Shown: positions 16,984 through 26,478, numbered from the stretch's first letter. The stretch is DNA of 64,000 bases from Cupriavidus pauculus (GCF_022179805.1 NZ_BPUO01000007.1:1-64000); one strand, 5' to 3'. Program-made: numbers and translations. Notes: generated by a model from the sequence alone, not told the origin.

Positions 16984-17751
16984 TCAGCACAGATGCAGCG
17001 TGACGCCCGCACGCTCGCACAGCGCGGGCAACGTCGGCAGTGCGTCGGTGGCTTCGGTATCGGTGAACAGGTGGTCGATCTGGTCCAGGCCCGCTACGCG
17101 GCACGGCGCGTTGCGCAGGCACTTGCTGCTGTCCGCCAGCAGCACGCGCAGATGGCTGTGCGACAGCAGCACCTGGCTCAGCTCGGCTTCTTCAGGCTGG
17201 AATTCGTAGAACGTGCCGTCCTCGTCGATGCCGGCGGCACCGCAGATCGCCAGGTGCGCGCGGAACCGCCGCACAAAATCGAGCGTGGCGCTGCCCATTA
17301 CGTCGAGATCGCCGGCGCGCAGCCGCCCGCCGGTGACCCAGGTTTCGATCCGGGGCTTGTCGGCCAGCGCGTGCACGGCGCCGAGGTTGTTGGTGATCAC
17401 GCGCAGCGGCAGGTCGGCGGGCAGCGCCCGCGCAAAGTCCGTCACGGTGGTGCCATATCCGAGGAATACGGTGGCATCCGCTTCGAGCATGGCCAGCGCG
17501 CCGGCCGCAATGCGGCGCTTGCGCTCGACGTGCGCGGTGCTGCGCTGCAGGTAGCTGATGTTGTGCTGGCTGGCGGGCAGGCTCAAGCCGCCGTGCATGC
17601 GGCGCGCCAGGCCCTGCATGCTCAGTTCATTGATGTCGCGCCGGATGGTCTGGCTGCTGACGCCAAAGCGGCTGGCCAGCTGCTCGGTACTGAGGTAGCC
17701 GGCATCGTTCAGCCAGCCGAAGATTTCACGTTGCCGCGGGGTCAGACTCAT
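16984..17751 (-). CDS. DeoR/GlpR-family repressor of the ugp-type operon
   Basis: The 255-residue protein has an N-terminal DeoR winged helix (RQREIFGWLNDAGYLSTEQL, then SSQTIRRDINELSMQGLARR) and a C-terminal sugar-phosphate-sensing domain with the VFLGYGTTV and DSSKC motifs. It is the promoter-proximal gene of the ABC-importer operon, so it probably represses itself and the importer and is released by a phosphorylated ligand such as glycerol-3-phosphate. The ATG at 17751 was chosen over an upstream TTG (17769), which would sit within a base of the palindromic operator. Confidence 0.85.
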   Translation of the reverse strand: MSLTPRQREIFGWLNDAGYLSTEQLASRFGVSSQTIRRDINELSMQGLARRMHGGLSLPASQHNISYLQRSTAHVERKRRIAAGALAMLEADATVFLGYGTTVTDFARALPADLPLRVITNNLGAVHALADKPRIETWVTGGRLRAGDLDVMGSATLDFVRRFRAHLAICGAAGIDEDGTFYEFQPEEAELSQVLLSHSHLRVLLADSSKCLRNAPCRVAGLDQIDHLFTDTEATDALPTLPALCERAGVTLHLC

Positions 17752-17770
17752 CGACGCTCGTTCGCTCAAT

Positions 17771-17788
17771 TTTCATGTTCGAACGAAA
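17771..17788. promoter_or_regulatory. candidate GlpR-type operator
   Basis: The palindromic core GTTCGAAC (17777-17784) is flanked by TTTC and GAAA arms, giving an 18-base near-palindrome 20 bases before the regulator's ATG. It resembles the TTCG/CGAA-rich sites known for GlpR. It could block transcription or translation of the whole operon. Confidence 0.5.
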
Positions 17789-17881
17789 TGTAAGCGTGCA
17801 ATGTGTCACTTCCGTGACGCCGGGCAACCCCCTGCTTCAGGGGTAGAAGCGGGGGCGACGCCGACCGGCAGTTTCCGCGCT

Positions 17882-18649
17882 TCAGAACACGCGCGTCAGG
17901 AATTCCCGGGTACGCGCGTGGACCGGCGCGCCGAACACCTGCTCCGGCGCCCCTTCCTCCACCACCTTGCCGCCGTCCATGAAGACCACGTGGTTGGCCA
18001 CTTCGCGGGCAAAGCCCATTTCGTGCGTGACCACGATCATCGTCATGTGCTCTTCGGCAAGCTGGCGCATGGTGCGCAGCACTTCGCCGGTCAGCTCGGG
18101 GTCCAGCGCCGACGTGGGTTCGTCGAACAGCATGATGTCCGGCTCCATCGCCAGCGCGCGCGCAATGGCCACGCGCTGCTTCTGGCCGCCGGACAGGCGC
18201 GACGGATAGCTGTCGCGCTTGTCGAACAGGCCCACCTTGCGCAGCAGTTCCTCGGCAAACGGAATGATGCGGTCGCGCGGCATGCCCTTGACCGTCATCG
18301 GCGCTTCGATCAGGTTCTGCAGCACGGTCAGGTGCGGGAACAGGTTGAACGACTGGAACACCATGCCCATCTTGGCGCAGATGCGGCGCAGGTCGGCACC
18401 CTTGGCATAGCTCACGCCATTGCCGTCGGTCGATGCCAGCACCTCGCCTTCGATCTCCAGCGTGCCCCGGTCGATGATCTCCAGGTGGTTCAGGCAGCGC
18501 AGCAACGTGCTCTTGCCCGAGCCGGAAGGCCCGATCACCGCCGTCACGTCACCCTTGCGCAGCGAGAACGAGACGCCCTTGAGCACCTCCAGCGCCCCGA
18601 AGGACTTGTGGATGTCGCGCGCCGCCACCATCAACGGGAGCGCGTTCAT
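17882..18649 (-). CDS. polar amino-acid ABC transporter ATP-binding protein (GlnQ/HisP type)
   Basis: The ATPase of about 255 residues has Walker [11 protein letters not shown]-loop [15 protein letters not shown], signature [15 protein letters not shown], Walker [16 protein letters not shown] and H-loop VVTHEMGFA, the pattern of the polar amino-acid uptake family. The ATG at 18649 avoids overlap with the permease gene; an upstream in-frame ATG at 18679 would overlap it by 20 bases and cannot be excluded. It is the last gene of a binding protein-permease-ATPase operon. Confidence 0.9.
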   Translation of the reverse strand: MNALPLMVAARDIHKSFGALEVLKGVSFSLRKGDVTAVIGPSGSGKSTLLRCLNHLEIIDRGTLEIEGEVLASTDGNGVSYAKGADLRRICAKMGMVFQSFNLFPHLTVLQNLIEAPMTVKGMPRDRIIPFAEELLRKVGLFDKRDSYPSRLSGGQKQRVAIARALAMEPDIMLFDEPTSALDPELTGEVLRTMRQLAEEHMTMIVVTHEMGFAREVANHVVFMDGGKVVEEGAPEQVFGAPVHARTREFLTRVF

Positions 18650-18659
18650 GCCGCCGTTC

Positions 18660-19313
18660 TCATTGATCGTATTTGGCATAGCGTTTTTCGAGGCTCTGGA
18701 ACAGCCAGGTCAGGACCAGCGTCATGACCAGGTAGAAGAGTGCGGCCACCAGGAACGGGGTGGTCGTGAAGTCGCGCTGCACAATGCTGCGCGCGGTGCG
18801 CAGGATGTCGTTGAGCGCAAGCACGTAAATCAGGGACGTGTCCTTGACCAGCGTGATGGTCTCGTTGCTGACCGGAGGCAGCACACGGCCAATCATCTGC
18901 GGCAGCACGATGCGCCGCATGGTCTGGAAGTAGCTGAGCCCCAGCGTCTTGCTGGCTTCGTACTGGCCGCGCTCCACGGACTGGATGCCAGCCCGGAAGA
19001 TCTCGGCAAAGTACGCCGCGTAGTTCAGCGCAAACGCCACCACCGCCGCCGGAAAGTCCGGCAGCCGGATACCGACGTACGGCACGAAAGGCAGCGCGAA
19101 GTAGATGAACAGCATCTGCAGCATCAGCGGCGTGCCGCGCATCAGCCAGATATAGCCGTTGACCAGGGTGCTGACCGGCTTCCACGCGGAAATGCGCAGC
19201 AGCGCCAGCGCCAAGCCCAGCGGCACCGACAGCCCGAGCGTGATGGCGAACAGGGTCAGGGTGACCTTGGCACCGTCCAACATCGGAGGCAGGAGAGAAA
19301 GAACGTAGTCCAT
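18660..19313 (-). CDS. polar amino-acid ABC transporter permease
   Basis: The 217-residue inner-membrane protein belongs to the HisM/GlnP family: several hydrophobic helices with the [17 protein letters not shown] motif and the cytoplasmic [21 protein letters not shown] docking loop. A single permease suggests a homodimeric channel. It is encoded between the binding lipoprotein and the ATPase. Confidence 0.9.
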   Translation of the reverse strand: MDYVLSLLPPMLDGAKVTLTLFAITLGLSVPLGLALALLRISAWKPVSTLVNGYIWLMRGTPLMLQMLFIYFALPFVPYVGIRLPDFPAAVVAFALNYAAYFAEIFRAGIQSVERGQYEASKTLGLSYFQTMRRIVLPQMIGRVLPPVSNETITLVKDTSLIYVLALNDILRTARSIVQRDFTTTPFLVAALFYLVMTLVLTWLFQSLEKRYAKYDQ

Positions 19314-19378
19314 GCTGAAACGTCAGGCGCGGGCGAGGCAGGGGACGCGCCCCCGCGCCGCCCGCGACCGGGCCGTGC

Positions 19379-20167
19379 TTACTTGGTGATATCCGCGCCG
19401 AACCACTGGGTGGCGATGCGCCCTGCGGTGCCGTCCTGCTTCATCGACGCCAGCGTCTTGTTCAGCTTTTCCAGCAGCGCGGCATCGTCCTTGCGCACGC
19501 CCACGCCATAGTCCTCGGTGCCGAAGTTCTCGGTCAGCACGCGGTATTCGCCGGCGCGCTTGCTGGCCAGGTAGCGGCCCACCACTTCGTCCACCACCAC
19601 GGCGTCCAGGCGCCCGGCGGACAAGTCCATCAGCGCGGTCACGTTGTCGCCGAAGGTCTTCAGTTCCTTCATGCTCGCGGCCAGGCTGGCTTCCTTCTTG
19701 ATGGCGTCCACGGCGCTGCTGCCGTCCTGCGCGCCAACGATGCGGCCGGCCAGGTCGGCCTTGGCCTGGATCGGCGACTTCTCGGTGACGATCACGATCT
19801 GGTGGTTCGTCATGTACGGGTCGGTGAAGCTGATGTTCTTCTTGCGGTCTTCGGTGATGGTCAGGCCATTCCACAGCACGTCGACGCGCTTGCCGTTCAG
19901 TTCCGCTTCCTTGGCGCTCCAGTCGATGGGCTTGAATTCCACCGTCATGCCCAGGCGCTGGGCCGCTTCCTTGGCCATGTCGATGTCAAAACCGACCAGC
20001 TGGTTGTTGGCGTCGCGGAAGCCCATGGGCGGGAAGTTGTCGTCCAGGCCCACGACGATGCTGGTGGCGGCGGCGGCCGGCGCGGCGGCGGGCTTGGGAT
20101 CACTCTTGCCGCAGGCGGCAAGCAACGAGAGACCGGAGATCAGGAGAACGGCAGCTATTTTTTTCAT
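19379..20167 (-). CDS. amino-acid ABC transporter substrate-binding lipoprotein
   Basis: The 262-residue protein begins with a lipoprotein signal peptide whose lipobox reads LAAC (about residues 16-19). An Ala/Pro-rich linker follows, then a type 2 amino-acid binding domain (SIVVGLDDNFPPMGFRD..., GFDIDMAKEAAQRLG, PIDWSAKEAEL). The start at 20167 places the signal peptide at the N-terminus; its ribosome site is weak. It is first gene of the operon with the permease and ATPase. Ligand is a polar or cationic amino acid by family; cystine or a dibasic amino acid are alternatives. Confidence 0.88.
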   Translation of the reverse strand: MKKIAAVLLISGLSLLAACGKSDPKPAAAPAAAATSIVVGLDDNFPPMGFRDANNQLVGFDIDMAKEAAQRLGMTVEFKPIDWSAKEAELNGKRVDVLWNGLTITEDRKKNISFTDPYMTNHQIVIVTEKSPIQAKADLAGRIVGAQDGSSAVDAIKKEASLAASMKELKTFGDNVTALMDLSAGRLDAVVVDEVVGRYLASKRAGEYRVLTENFGTEDYGVGVRKDDAALLEKLNKTLASMKQDGTAGRIATQWFGADITK

Positions 20168-20612
20168 GGCTTCGAGTAGGCGCGAATCCGGCGGGAGGGT
20201 CGCGAAGGGAGCCGAATGCGTGAGCAATCGTCCACTTGGCGGGCCGGGTCTTCGGGTAGCGGATCGCCAACAATGCGATCCAAGGTGGTCAACAGGCCGA
20301 CATTCTACAGCGCGTCCGGCGCCGCAAACCCTGACGGCACCGGGTGCCACGCCAAAGCTTTCGCTGACCGTAATGTTCGCCAGACCGGCGTTATTGATGC
20401 GGGCGGCGCGCTTCCCTATCTTGTTACGGACAAGACGCGCACGCCCTGGTTACCACAGCGGCGGCCAATACAACGTTCCGGAGACACTCATGCTGAACCC
20501 CGCACCTAGCCGCCGCGCGCCCTAGCGCTCCCACCGGCCACGCATCACCTCTTTCGAATGTTTAGCAATGGCGGCAGCTTTCCCGCAAAGCTGCCTGGCC
20601 AGGGAGCAGGCT
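20168..20612. other. 445-base gene-free divergent region
   Basis: No convincing gene is seen between the ABC binding lipoprotein and the MatC-like carrier. The stretch should hold both divergent promoters. It contains one very short reading frame (20490-20525, 11 codons, MLNPAPSRRAP) preceded by GGAG six bases upstream; whether it is translated cannot be judged. Confidence 0.4.
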
Positions 20613-21950
20613 ATGTTGCAGCACATTGTTTCGATTTCGGTCCTCGGACTAATGTTCGTGATCGCCACCGTCCTACCCGTGAACATGGGGGCGCTGGCAT
20701 TCGTGGGCGCCTTCCTGGTCGGCACCGCGCTGGGCGCCATGCCGGCCAAGACCATCCTCATGGGCTTTCCCGCCGATCTGTTCCTGACGCTGGTCGGCAT
20801 TACGTACCTGTTTGCGGTGGCGCAAAACAACGGCACCATCGACTGGCTCGTCAGGCTTGCCGTGCGCGCCGTGGGCGGCCGCATCGCGGCGATTCCGTGG
20901 ATCATGTTCGGCATCGCCGCGCTGCTGACGTCCGTGGGCGCCGTCAGCCCGGCCGCGGTGGCCATCATCGCGCCCATCGCACTCGGCTTTGCCGCGCGCT
21001 ACAACATCAATCCGCTGATGATGGGGCTGATGGTGGTGCATGGCGCCCAGGGCGGCGGCTTCTCACCGATCAGCATCTATGGCGGCATCACGAACAAGAT
21101 CGTCGAGAAAGCCGGCCTGCCGCTCAATGAAATGGCCACGGCGTTCGCCAGCCTGGGCGTGAACCTGCTGGTGGCGCTGGGCCTGTTCGTCGCGCTGGGC
21201 GGCATGCGCCTGATGCGCACATCGTCGCAACGGCAAGCCGTGCCGGCAGCCGGCGGCGTTGGCGCCATGGACCTGCCGTTCCAGGCCCGCGCCGCGGCGG
21301 TCATCGGCGGCGGCGCCTCGCCGGTAGGCGGCAGCATGGAAGCGGAGGCACGGCAGCCCGGTACGCCCTACCAGTACCTGACGGTGCTCGGCCTGCTGGC
21401 GCTGTCGGTGCTGACGCTCTACTTCAAGCTCGATATTGGTTTTGTCTCGCTGTCGATCGCGGTGCTGCTAACGCTGGTGTCGCCAAACATGCAGAAGGCG
21501 GCGCTGACCCAGGTATCGTGGCCCGAGATCATGCTGATCGTCGGCGTCAGCACCTACGTGGGCGTCATGGAAAAGATGGGGACCATCGCCTTCGTCGGCA
21601 ACAGCGTGGCGGGCCTGGCCTCGCCGATGATGGCCGCCTTGCTGCTGTGCGTCGTCGGCGCCGTCGTGTCAGCCTTTGCGTCGTCGACGGCCGTGCTGGG
21701 GTCCCTGATCCCGCTGGCCGTGCCATTCCTGCAGCAGGGTTCCGACGTCAGCGCCATCGGCTTCATCGCCGCCATGGCCGTCTCATCGACGATTGTCGAC
21801 GTCAGCCCGTTCTCCACCAACGGCGCGCTGGTACTGGCCAACGCGCAGGGGGTGGACCGGCATGCGTTCTTCAGGAAGCTGATGGTGTACGGGATGCTCG
21901 TGACGATTGTCGCGCCGGTGGTGCTCTGGTTTGTGTTTGTGGTGCTGTAA
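20613..21950 (+). CDS. MatC-like dicarboxylate carrier (SLC13/IT superfamily)
   Basis: The 445-residue inner-membrane protein has about 11-12 hydrophobic helices in two halves, a MatC_N-type first half (VLPVNMGALAFVGAFLVG) and the repeated signatures HGAQGGGFSPISIYG and VSSTIVDVSPFSTNGAL characteristic of malonate/C4-dicarboxylate carriers. The start at 20613 follows AGGGAGCAGG and fits the first helix. Downstream lies nikR on the same strand, but about 85 bases and a hairpin intervene. The substrate (malonate or another dicarboxylate) is inferred from family. Confidence 0.83.
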   Translation: MLQHIVSISVLGLMFVIATVLPVNMGALAFVGAFLVGTALGAMPAKTILMGFPADLFLTLVGITYLFAVAQNNGTIDWLVRLAVRAVGGRIAAIPWIMFGIAALLTSVGAVSPAAVAIIAPIALGFAARYNINPLMMGLMVVHGAQGGGFSPISIYGGITNKIVEKAGLPLNEMATAFASLGVNLLVALGLFVALGGMRLMRTSSQRQAVPAAGGVGAMDLPFQARAAAVIGGGASPVGGSMEAEARQPGTPYQYLTVLGLLALSVLTLYFKLDIGFVSLSIAVLLTLVSPNMQKAALTQVSWPEIMLIVGVSTYVGVMEKMGTIAFVGNSVAGLASPMMAALLLCVVGAVVSAFASSTAVLGSLIPLAVPFLQQGSDVSAIGFIAAMAVSSTIVDVSPFSTNGALVLANAQGVDRHAFFRKLMVYGMLVTIVAPVVLWFVFVVL

Positions 21951-21965
21951 TTCTCCCCCGGTCAT

Positions 21966-21987
21966 GGCGGCCACTGATGTGGCCGCC
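21966..21987 (+). terminator. hairpin after the MatC-like gene
   Basis: GGCGGCCAC-TGAT-GTGGCCGCC forms a perfect 9-bp stem 15 bases after the stop codon. There is no U-tract, so termination may be weak or factor-assisted. Confidence 0.45.
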
Positions 21988-22033
21988 CGCCGCGCGTGGT
22001 AACGTCACCGATCCGCAATTGCCATCCCCTGTC

Positions 22034-22495
22034 ATGGAACGGTTCACCATCTCCCTCGACGACGCCCTTGCCAACGAGTTCGACCGGCTGATTACCGAGC
22101 GGGGCTACGGCAACCGCTCCGAGGCGGTGCGCGACATCCTGCGCGGCCACCTGGATCACTGGCGCGAGTCGGTCGATGCAGACGGCCCGTGCGTCGCCAA
22201 CCTGTCCTACGTCTACAACCATCACGAGCGCGACCTCGCGGAGCGGCTCAATGGCATCCAGCACGATCACCACGATCTCACCGTATCGACCATGCACGCC
22301 CATCTCGACCAGGACGCCTGTTTCGAGACCGTGATCCTGAGGGGGCCGGCCAGCGCCGTACGCAAGCTCGCCAACGCCATCAGCAGCGAGCGCGGCGTAC
22401 GCCAGGCGCATCTGAACCTGGTCATGACCGAGCCCGATGCCATGCGACACGAGTCGCACACCCACCCGCACCCGCATAGACATCACCACCCCTGA
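22034..22495 (+). CDS. nikR: nickel-responsive regulator NikR
   Basis: The 153-residue protein has an N-terminal ribbon-helix-helix (MERFTISLDDALANEFDRLI) and the C-terminal ACT-like domain that binds nickel. Expected ligands are present: H77 or H79 in QHDHH, H88 and H90 in MHAHL, and C96, matching E. coli H76/H87/H89/C95 with a shift of one. It ends in a His-rich tail (HTHPHPHRHHH) that may add metal affinity. The start at 22034 gives the standard RHH N-terminus. A NikR-type palindrome lies just downstream, in front of the TonB-dependent receptor gene, its likely target. Confidence 0.92.
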   Translation: MERFTISLDDALANEFDRLITERGYGNRSEAVRDILRGHLDHWRESVDADGPCVANLSYVYNHHERDLAERLNGIQHDHHDLTVSTMHAHLDQDACFETVILRGPASAVRKLANAISSERGVRQAHLNLVMTEPDAMRHESHTHPHPHRHHHP

Positions 22496-22538
22496 CTGAC
22501 CTTGCCCGAAGACGCACCATCTCGGTGCGCGGCTCATG

Positions 22539-22565
22539 GTATGAAGTTTGCATAAATCTTCATAC
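22539..22565. promoter_or_regulatory. NikR-type operator upstream of the TonB-dependent receptor
   Basis: GTATGAAG and CTTCATAC form a perfect 8-bp inverted repeat with an 11-base spacer. The E. coli NikR site is GTATGA-N16-TCATAC; here the gap between those hexamers is 15. It ends 19 bases before the receptor's start, so it very likely overlaps the promoter and blocks transcription when Ni-NikR is bound. Confidence 0.78.
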
Positions 22566-22584
22566 ACTTTCACAGAATAAAAAC

Positions 22585-24735
22585 ATGAGCCGATTCACCT
22601 TCCCGGGCCGCAGGCTGGAAATGCGCCCGGGCAAGCTTGTTCCACCAGCCATTGCAGCCAGCCTGCTGACCATCCCGTTGCATAGCCTGGCTGGCGGATT
22701 GCAGCGGCCGGCCTCGGACCTTCCCGCCGTCACTGTCCACGCAAGCATCGCACCGCCTGCAACGGCGGACACGAGCGTTGCCGCCAACCAGGGCTTCGTC
22801 ACGCGTGAACAGTTGGAGAATCGCCCGCTGCTGCGCCCCGCCGAACTGCTTGAAACCGTGCCCGGCCTGATCGTCACGCAGCACAGCGGCGACGGCAAGG
22901 CGAACCAGTACTTCCTGCACGGCTTCAATCTGGACCACGGCACCGACCTGGCCACCACCGTGGCCGGCATGCCGGTCAACATGCGTACGCACGCGCACGG
23001 CCAGGGCTACACCGACCTCAACTTCGTGATCCCGGAGCTGGTCAACGGCATCGCCTACAGCAAGGGCCCCTACTTTGCCGAGCAAGGCGACTTCGCCACC
23101 GCTGGTGCGGTGTCCATGGACTATGTGTCCAGCTTGCCCCAGGGGATTGCCCAACTGGAGTTTGGCCAGCATCAGTACCGGCGCGCCGTCGTTGCCAATT
23201 CCAATCAGGTGGGTGCCGGCACGCTGCTTTATGGCTTCGAGCTGCTCAACCAGAACGGCCCATGGGACCTGCCCGAGGGCGTGCGCAAGCTCAACGGTGT
23301 GATGCGCTACACGGTGCCGCTGGGCGGCGGCGAACGGATCGGCGTGACCGCCATGGCCTACCGCAATAGCTGGGACTCGACCGACCAGGTCCCCTCGCGG
23401 GCCATCAGCGAAGGGCTGATCTCGCGCTGGGGCAATATCGATCCCACCGACGGAGGCTACTCGTCGCGGTACAGCCTGTCCACCGACTGGCTCAGGCCGC
23501 TGGACGACGGCCTGTTCAAGGCCAACGCCTACGTCATCAAGAGCCGGCTGCAGCTATTTTCGAACTTCACCTATGCACTGAATAACCCCGAGCGCGGCGA
23601 CCAGTTCGAGCAGTTCGAGAACCGCGTCACCACGGGCGTCAACGCCTCGCGGCTCTGGTTCGGCAAGCTGGGCCAGCGCGATACCGAAACCGAGGTCGGC
23701 GCACAGGTTCGCTATGACCGGCTCGATCCCATCCTGCTATCCAACTCCGAGGCACGCCAGGTCTACGAGAACGTACGCACGGACACCGTCAACGAGACCA
23801 GCGCGGCGCTGTACCTGCGCAACACGACGGAGTGGCTGCCCTGGCTGCGCACCGTCGCGGGCGTGCGCGCAGACCAGTTCTGGTACGGCGTTTCCAGCAG
23901 CAATCCGCTGAACTCGGGCAACGGCACCGACCATATCGTCAGCCCGAAGCTGAGCGTCATAGTCTCACCGGCAGCGCAAACCGAGGTATTCCTGAACTGG
24001 GGGCGTGGCTATCACAGCAACGACGTCCGCGGCGCCACCACGACCGTCGATCCCGTCAGTGGCGATCCGGCCCAGCGCGTCAGCGTGCTGGTGCCTGCAA
24101 CGGGCTACGAGCTGGGTGTCCGCACCACGCGCCTGGCGCCAGGGCTGCAAGTTTCGGCATCGCTGTGGCGCCTCGACATCGGTTCGGAACTGGTCTACTC
24201 AGGCGACAGCGGCACCACGGAGCCCGGGCCGGCAAGCCGCCGTACCGGCGTGGAACTGGCCGCCTACTATGCGCCGCAGGATGGCCCGCTCGCCGGACTG
24301 ATCCTTGACGCGGACGGGGCGTACTCGCGTGCGCGTTACCGCGACTTCAACGAGGCTGGCCAGTACATTCCCGAGTCGATCCAGACCACGGCATCGATGG
24401 GCGCCTCGCTCAATCGCGGCCGCTGGTCGTTCGGCGCGCGCGCCCGCTACTTCGGCCCGCGTCCGCTGGTCGAAGACAACAGCGTGCGCTCGGCGTCCTC
24501 GTTCCTGGTCAACATGAAGGTGGGCTATCGCGTCATGAAAAACGTGCGCGTGTTTGCTGAAGTGCTGAACGTGCTGGGCAAGCGCGTGAACGACATCGAC
24601 TACTACTACGCGTCGCTGCTCAAGGGGGAAACGTCGCCGGTCGACGCGAACGGCGTGGCCACGGGCATCAACGACCACCACATCCACCCGGCCGAGCCCA
24701 GGACGTTCCGCGTGGGCATGCTCTGGAACTTCTGA
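22585..24735 (+). CDS. TonB-dependent receptor, probably for nickel or a nickel chelate
   Basis: The 716-residue outer-membrane protein has a signal region (about residues 1-37), a TonB-box-like LPAVTVHAS, a plug domain (about 60-170, with RPAELLETVPGLIVTQHSGDGKANQYF reduced to its core pattern) and a 22-strand barrel ending in the aromatic F typical of outer-membrane proteins. The plug carries a His/Met-rich loop (GMPVNMRTHAHGQGYTD) and the C-terminus NDHHIHPAEPRT. The gene follows nikR behind a NikR-type operator, which indicates nickel-repressed expression. Nickel as cargo is inferred from this regulation; cobalt or a metallophore complex is possible. Confidence 0.87.
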   Translation: MSRFTFPGRRLEMRPGKLVPPAIAASLLTIPLHSLAGGLQRPASDLPAVTVHASIAPPATADTSVAANQGFVTREQLENRPLLRPAELLETVPGLIVTQHSGDGKANQYFLHGFNLDHGTDLATTVAGMPVNMRTHAHGQGYTDLNFVIPELVNGIAYSKGPYFAEQGDFATAGAVSMDYVSSLPQGIAQLEFGQHQYRRAVVANSNQVGAGTLLYGFELLNQNGPWDLPEGVRKLNGVMRYTVPLGGGERIGVTAMAYRNSWDSTDQVPSRAISEGLISRWGNIDPTDGGYSSRYSLSTDWLRPLDDGLFKANAYVIKSRLQLFSNFTYALNNPERGDQFEQFENRVTTGVNASRLWFGKLGQRDTETEVGAQVRYDRLDPILLSNSEARQVYENVRTDTVNETSAALYLRNTTEWLPWLRTVAGVRADQFWYGVSSSNPLNSGNGTDHIVSPKLSVIVSPAAQTEVFLNWGRGYHSNDVRGATTTVDPVSGDPAQRVSVLVPATGYELGVRTTRLAPGLQVSASLWRLDIGSELVYSGDSGTTEPGPASRRTGVELAAYYAPQDGPLAGLILDADGAYSRARYRDFNEAGQYIPESIQTTASMGASLNRGRWSFGARARYFGPRPLVEDNSVRSASSFLVNMKVGYRVMKNVRVFAEVLNVLGKRVNDIDYYYASLLKGETSPVDANGVATGINDHHIHPAEPRTFRVGMLWNF

Positions 24736-24753
24736 CCTTCGGCAGCAACGTAT

Positions 24754-24775
24754 GCGCGTCGCTCAGCCGACGCGC
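24754..24775. terminator. hairpin between convergent genes
   Basis: GCGCGTCG-CTCAGC-CGACGCGC, an 8-bp stem between the receptor stop and the stop of the convergent transporter gene. No U-tract on either strand, so a terminator role is tentative. Confidence 0.35.
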
Positions 24776-24777
24776 CG

Positions 24778-26478
24778 TCATGACACCAGCGCCACGATCA
24801 CCGTTCCCCACAGCGCCAGCAAAACGTTGCCCACCGCATACGCGACGCCGTAACCCAGCGTAGGCACCGCGCTCTTGGCCGCCTCCTGTACGGCGGCCAG
24901 CGCGGGCGTCGCCGTCGATGCGCCCGCGCATACGCCCAGCATCACGCCCGGATGCATCTTCATGAGTTTGTGCCCGACGAAAACACCGATCAGCATGGGG
25001 ATGCTGACGGTCAGCGCACCGGCAATCAGCAGCGACAGGCCACTGGACTGCAGCCCTTTGACGAAGTCGGGGCCTGCATTCAGGCCGACGATGGCCACGA
25101 AGCCAGTCAACCCGATGGATTCGAATACCCAAAGCGTCGGCCCCGGAATACGTCCGAACAGGCGCGGCTGCACGGACCGTAACCAGCCGCAAACCAGCCC
25201 GCCGAGCAGCACCCCCACGCTAAGGGACAAGCCGATCTCGATGCCGCCAAGCACCAATGCCGGCACGCCTATCAGTGCGCCCGCCACGATGCCCAGCGAT
25301 ACCAGCACCATATCGGTCGCATTGGTCGCCCGATCGGCGACACCAAGTTTTCCTACCGCGCCTTCCACACTTCTCACGCCACCCACCAGCGACACGACAT
25401 CGCCGCGATTGAGGATGGTTTCCGGCGAGAGCATTACCGGCGTGCCCGAGCGCAACACGCGCACCACAAATACGCCGCGCGCCCCTTCCTCGTGAGCCAG
25501 GTCGCCGAGTCTCCGGCCGTCGACCTCTTTGGAGGTGATGACCACGTCCAGTGATTCCACTTCCACGTCCAGTAATTCCCGATCATCGATCTCGCTCAAG
25601 CCGGAATCCGTGCCGTCCATGCGTTCGACCAGAAAGCTGCGTCGGCCAGATACGCTGAAGGCATCGCCCTCGCGCAGGACAATTTCTGGCGTCACGCGCG
25701 TCACCGCGCCTGCGCGCCGCAGGCGCTCCACGCAAATGCGCGGGCGTCCCGTGGCAGATTCCAGCGCTTCAATGACCACCCCCACCAGCGACGAACCCTC
25801 GTCAATCCGGTAGGCGCGAATCTCGAACTCCCGCCTGCTCGGCATGGATTGCGACGCGTTGCCATCCATTTTGCTTTCCAGCTCGCGGCACGCCGCTGGA
25901 AGATCCACACCCAGCAACCGGGGCGCGAGTTGGCTGAGAATCCACGCCGCGCCGATCACACCCACCAGATAGGTGACGGCAAAGGCGACAGGAATCTGGT
26001 TGGTCAGCAACTGCCGCTCGGCTTCAGAAAGCGCCAGCCGGGAAATGGCATCACTCGCCGTACCAATGGTGGCCGACTCGGTCAGCGATCCGGCCACCAC
26101 GCCCGCTGCGGTGCCCGCCTGGTAGCCGAATAATTTGCTGACGACGAACGCCACGACAAGGCCAGACGTCGCAACGATGGCCGCAAGCAAGGCCTGTTGC
26201 AGGCCATCGCTGCGCAGGCCGCGAAAGAACTGGGGCCCGGTGCGAAATCCGATGGAAAACAGGAAGAGCAAGAAGAAGCATTGCTTCACTTCACCGGAGA
26301 TCTTGAGTCCCAACTGGCCGACCAGTACGCCCGCGAGCAGCGTTCCGGTGACGGCGCCCAGCGTGAAGCTGCCAATCTTGAGCTTGCCGAGCGCATAACC
26401 CAGGCCTAACACCAGGAAGAAGGTGACTTCTGGATGATGCTGAAGAACCTGCCGGAACCAGTCGAACGCTGCGTTCAT
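24778..26478 (-). CDS. AspT/YidE-type antiporter with two TrkA-C domains
   Basis: The 566-residue inner-membrane protein has two membrane halves (about residues 10-165 and 390-566) flanking two cytoplasmic TrkA-C (RCK_C) domains (about 205-375). The repeated GLxxGPxF/GxNAGPDF and GSLTESATIGTASDA/CAGASTATPALAAV segments are the marks of the aspartate:alanine exchanger family. The start at 26478 has CGGAG eight bases upstream; upstream in-frame residues lack family features. Substrate is unknown; members exchange amino acids or dicarboxylates. It diverges from the first DUF1254 pseudogene. Confidence 0.85.
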   Translation of the reverse strand: MNAAFDWFRQVLQHHPEVTFFLVLGLGYALGKLKIGSFTLGAVTGTLLAGVLVGQLGLKISGEVKQCFFLLFLFSIGFRTGPQFFRGLRSDGLQQALLAAIVATSGLVVAFVVSKLFGYQAGTAAGVVAGSLTESATIGTASDAISRLALSEAERQLLTNQIPVAFAVTYLVGVIGAAWILSQLAPRLLGVDLPAACRELESKMDGNASQSMPSRREFEIRAYRIDEGSSLVGVVIEALESATGRPRICVERLRRAGAVTRVTPEIVLREGDAFSVSGRRSFLVERMDGTDSGLSEIDDRELLDVEVESLDVVITSKEVDGRRLGDLAHEEGARGVFVVRVLRSGTPVMLSPETILNRGDVVSLVGGVRSVEGAVGKLGVADRATNATDMVLVSLGIVAGALIGVPALVLGGIEIGLSLSVGVLLGGLVCGWLRSVQPRLFGRIPGPTLWVFESIGLTGFVAIVGLNAGPDFVKGLQSSGLSLLIAGALTVSIPMLIGVFVGHKLMKMHPGVMLGVCAGASTATPALAAVQEAAKSAVPTLGYGVAYAVGNVLLALWGTVIVALVS

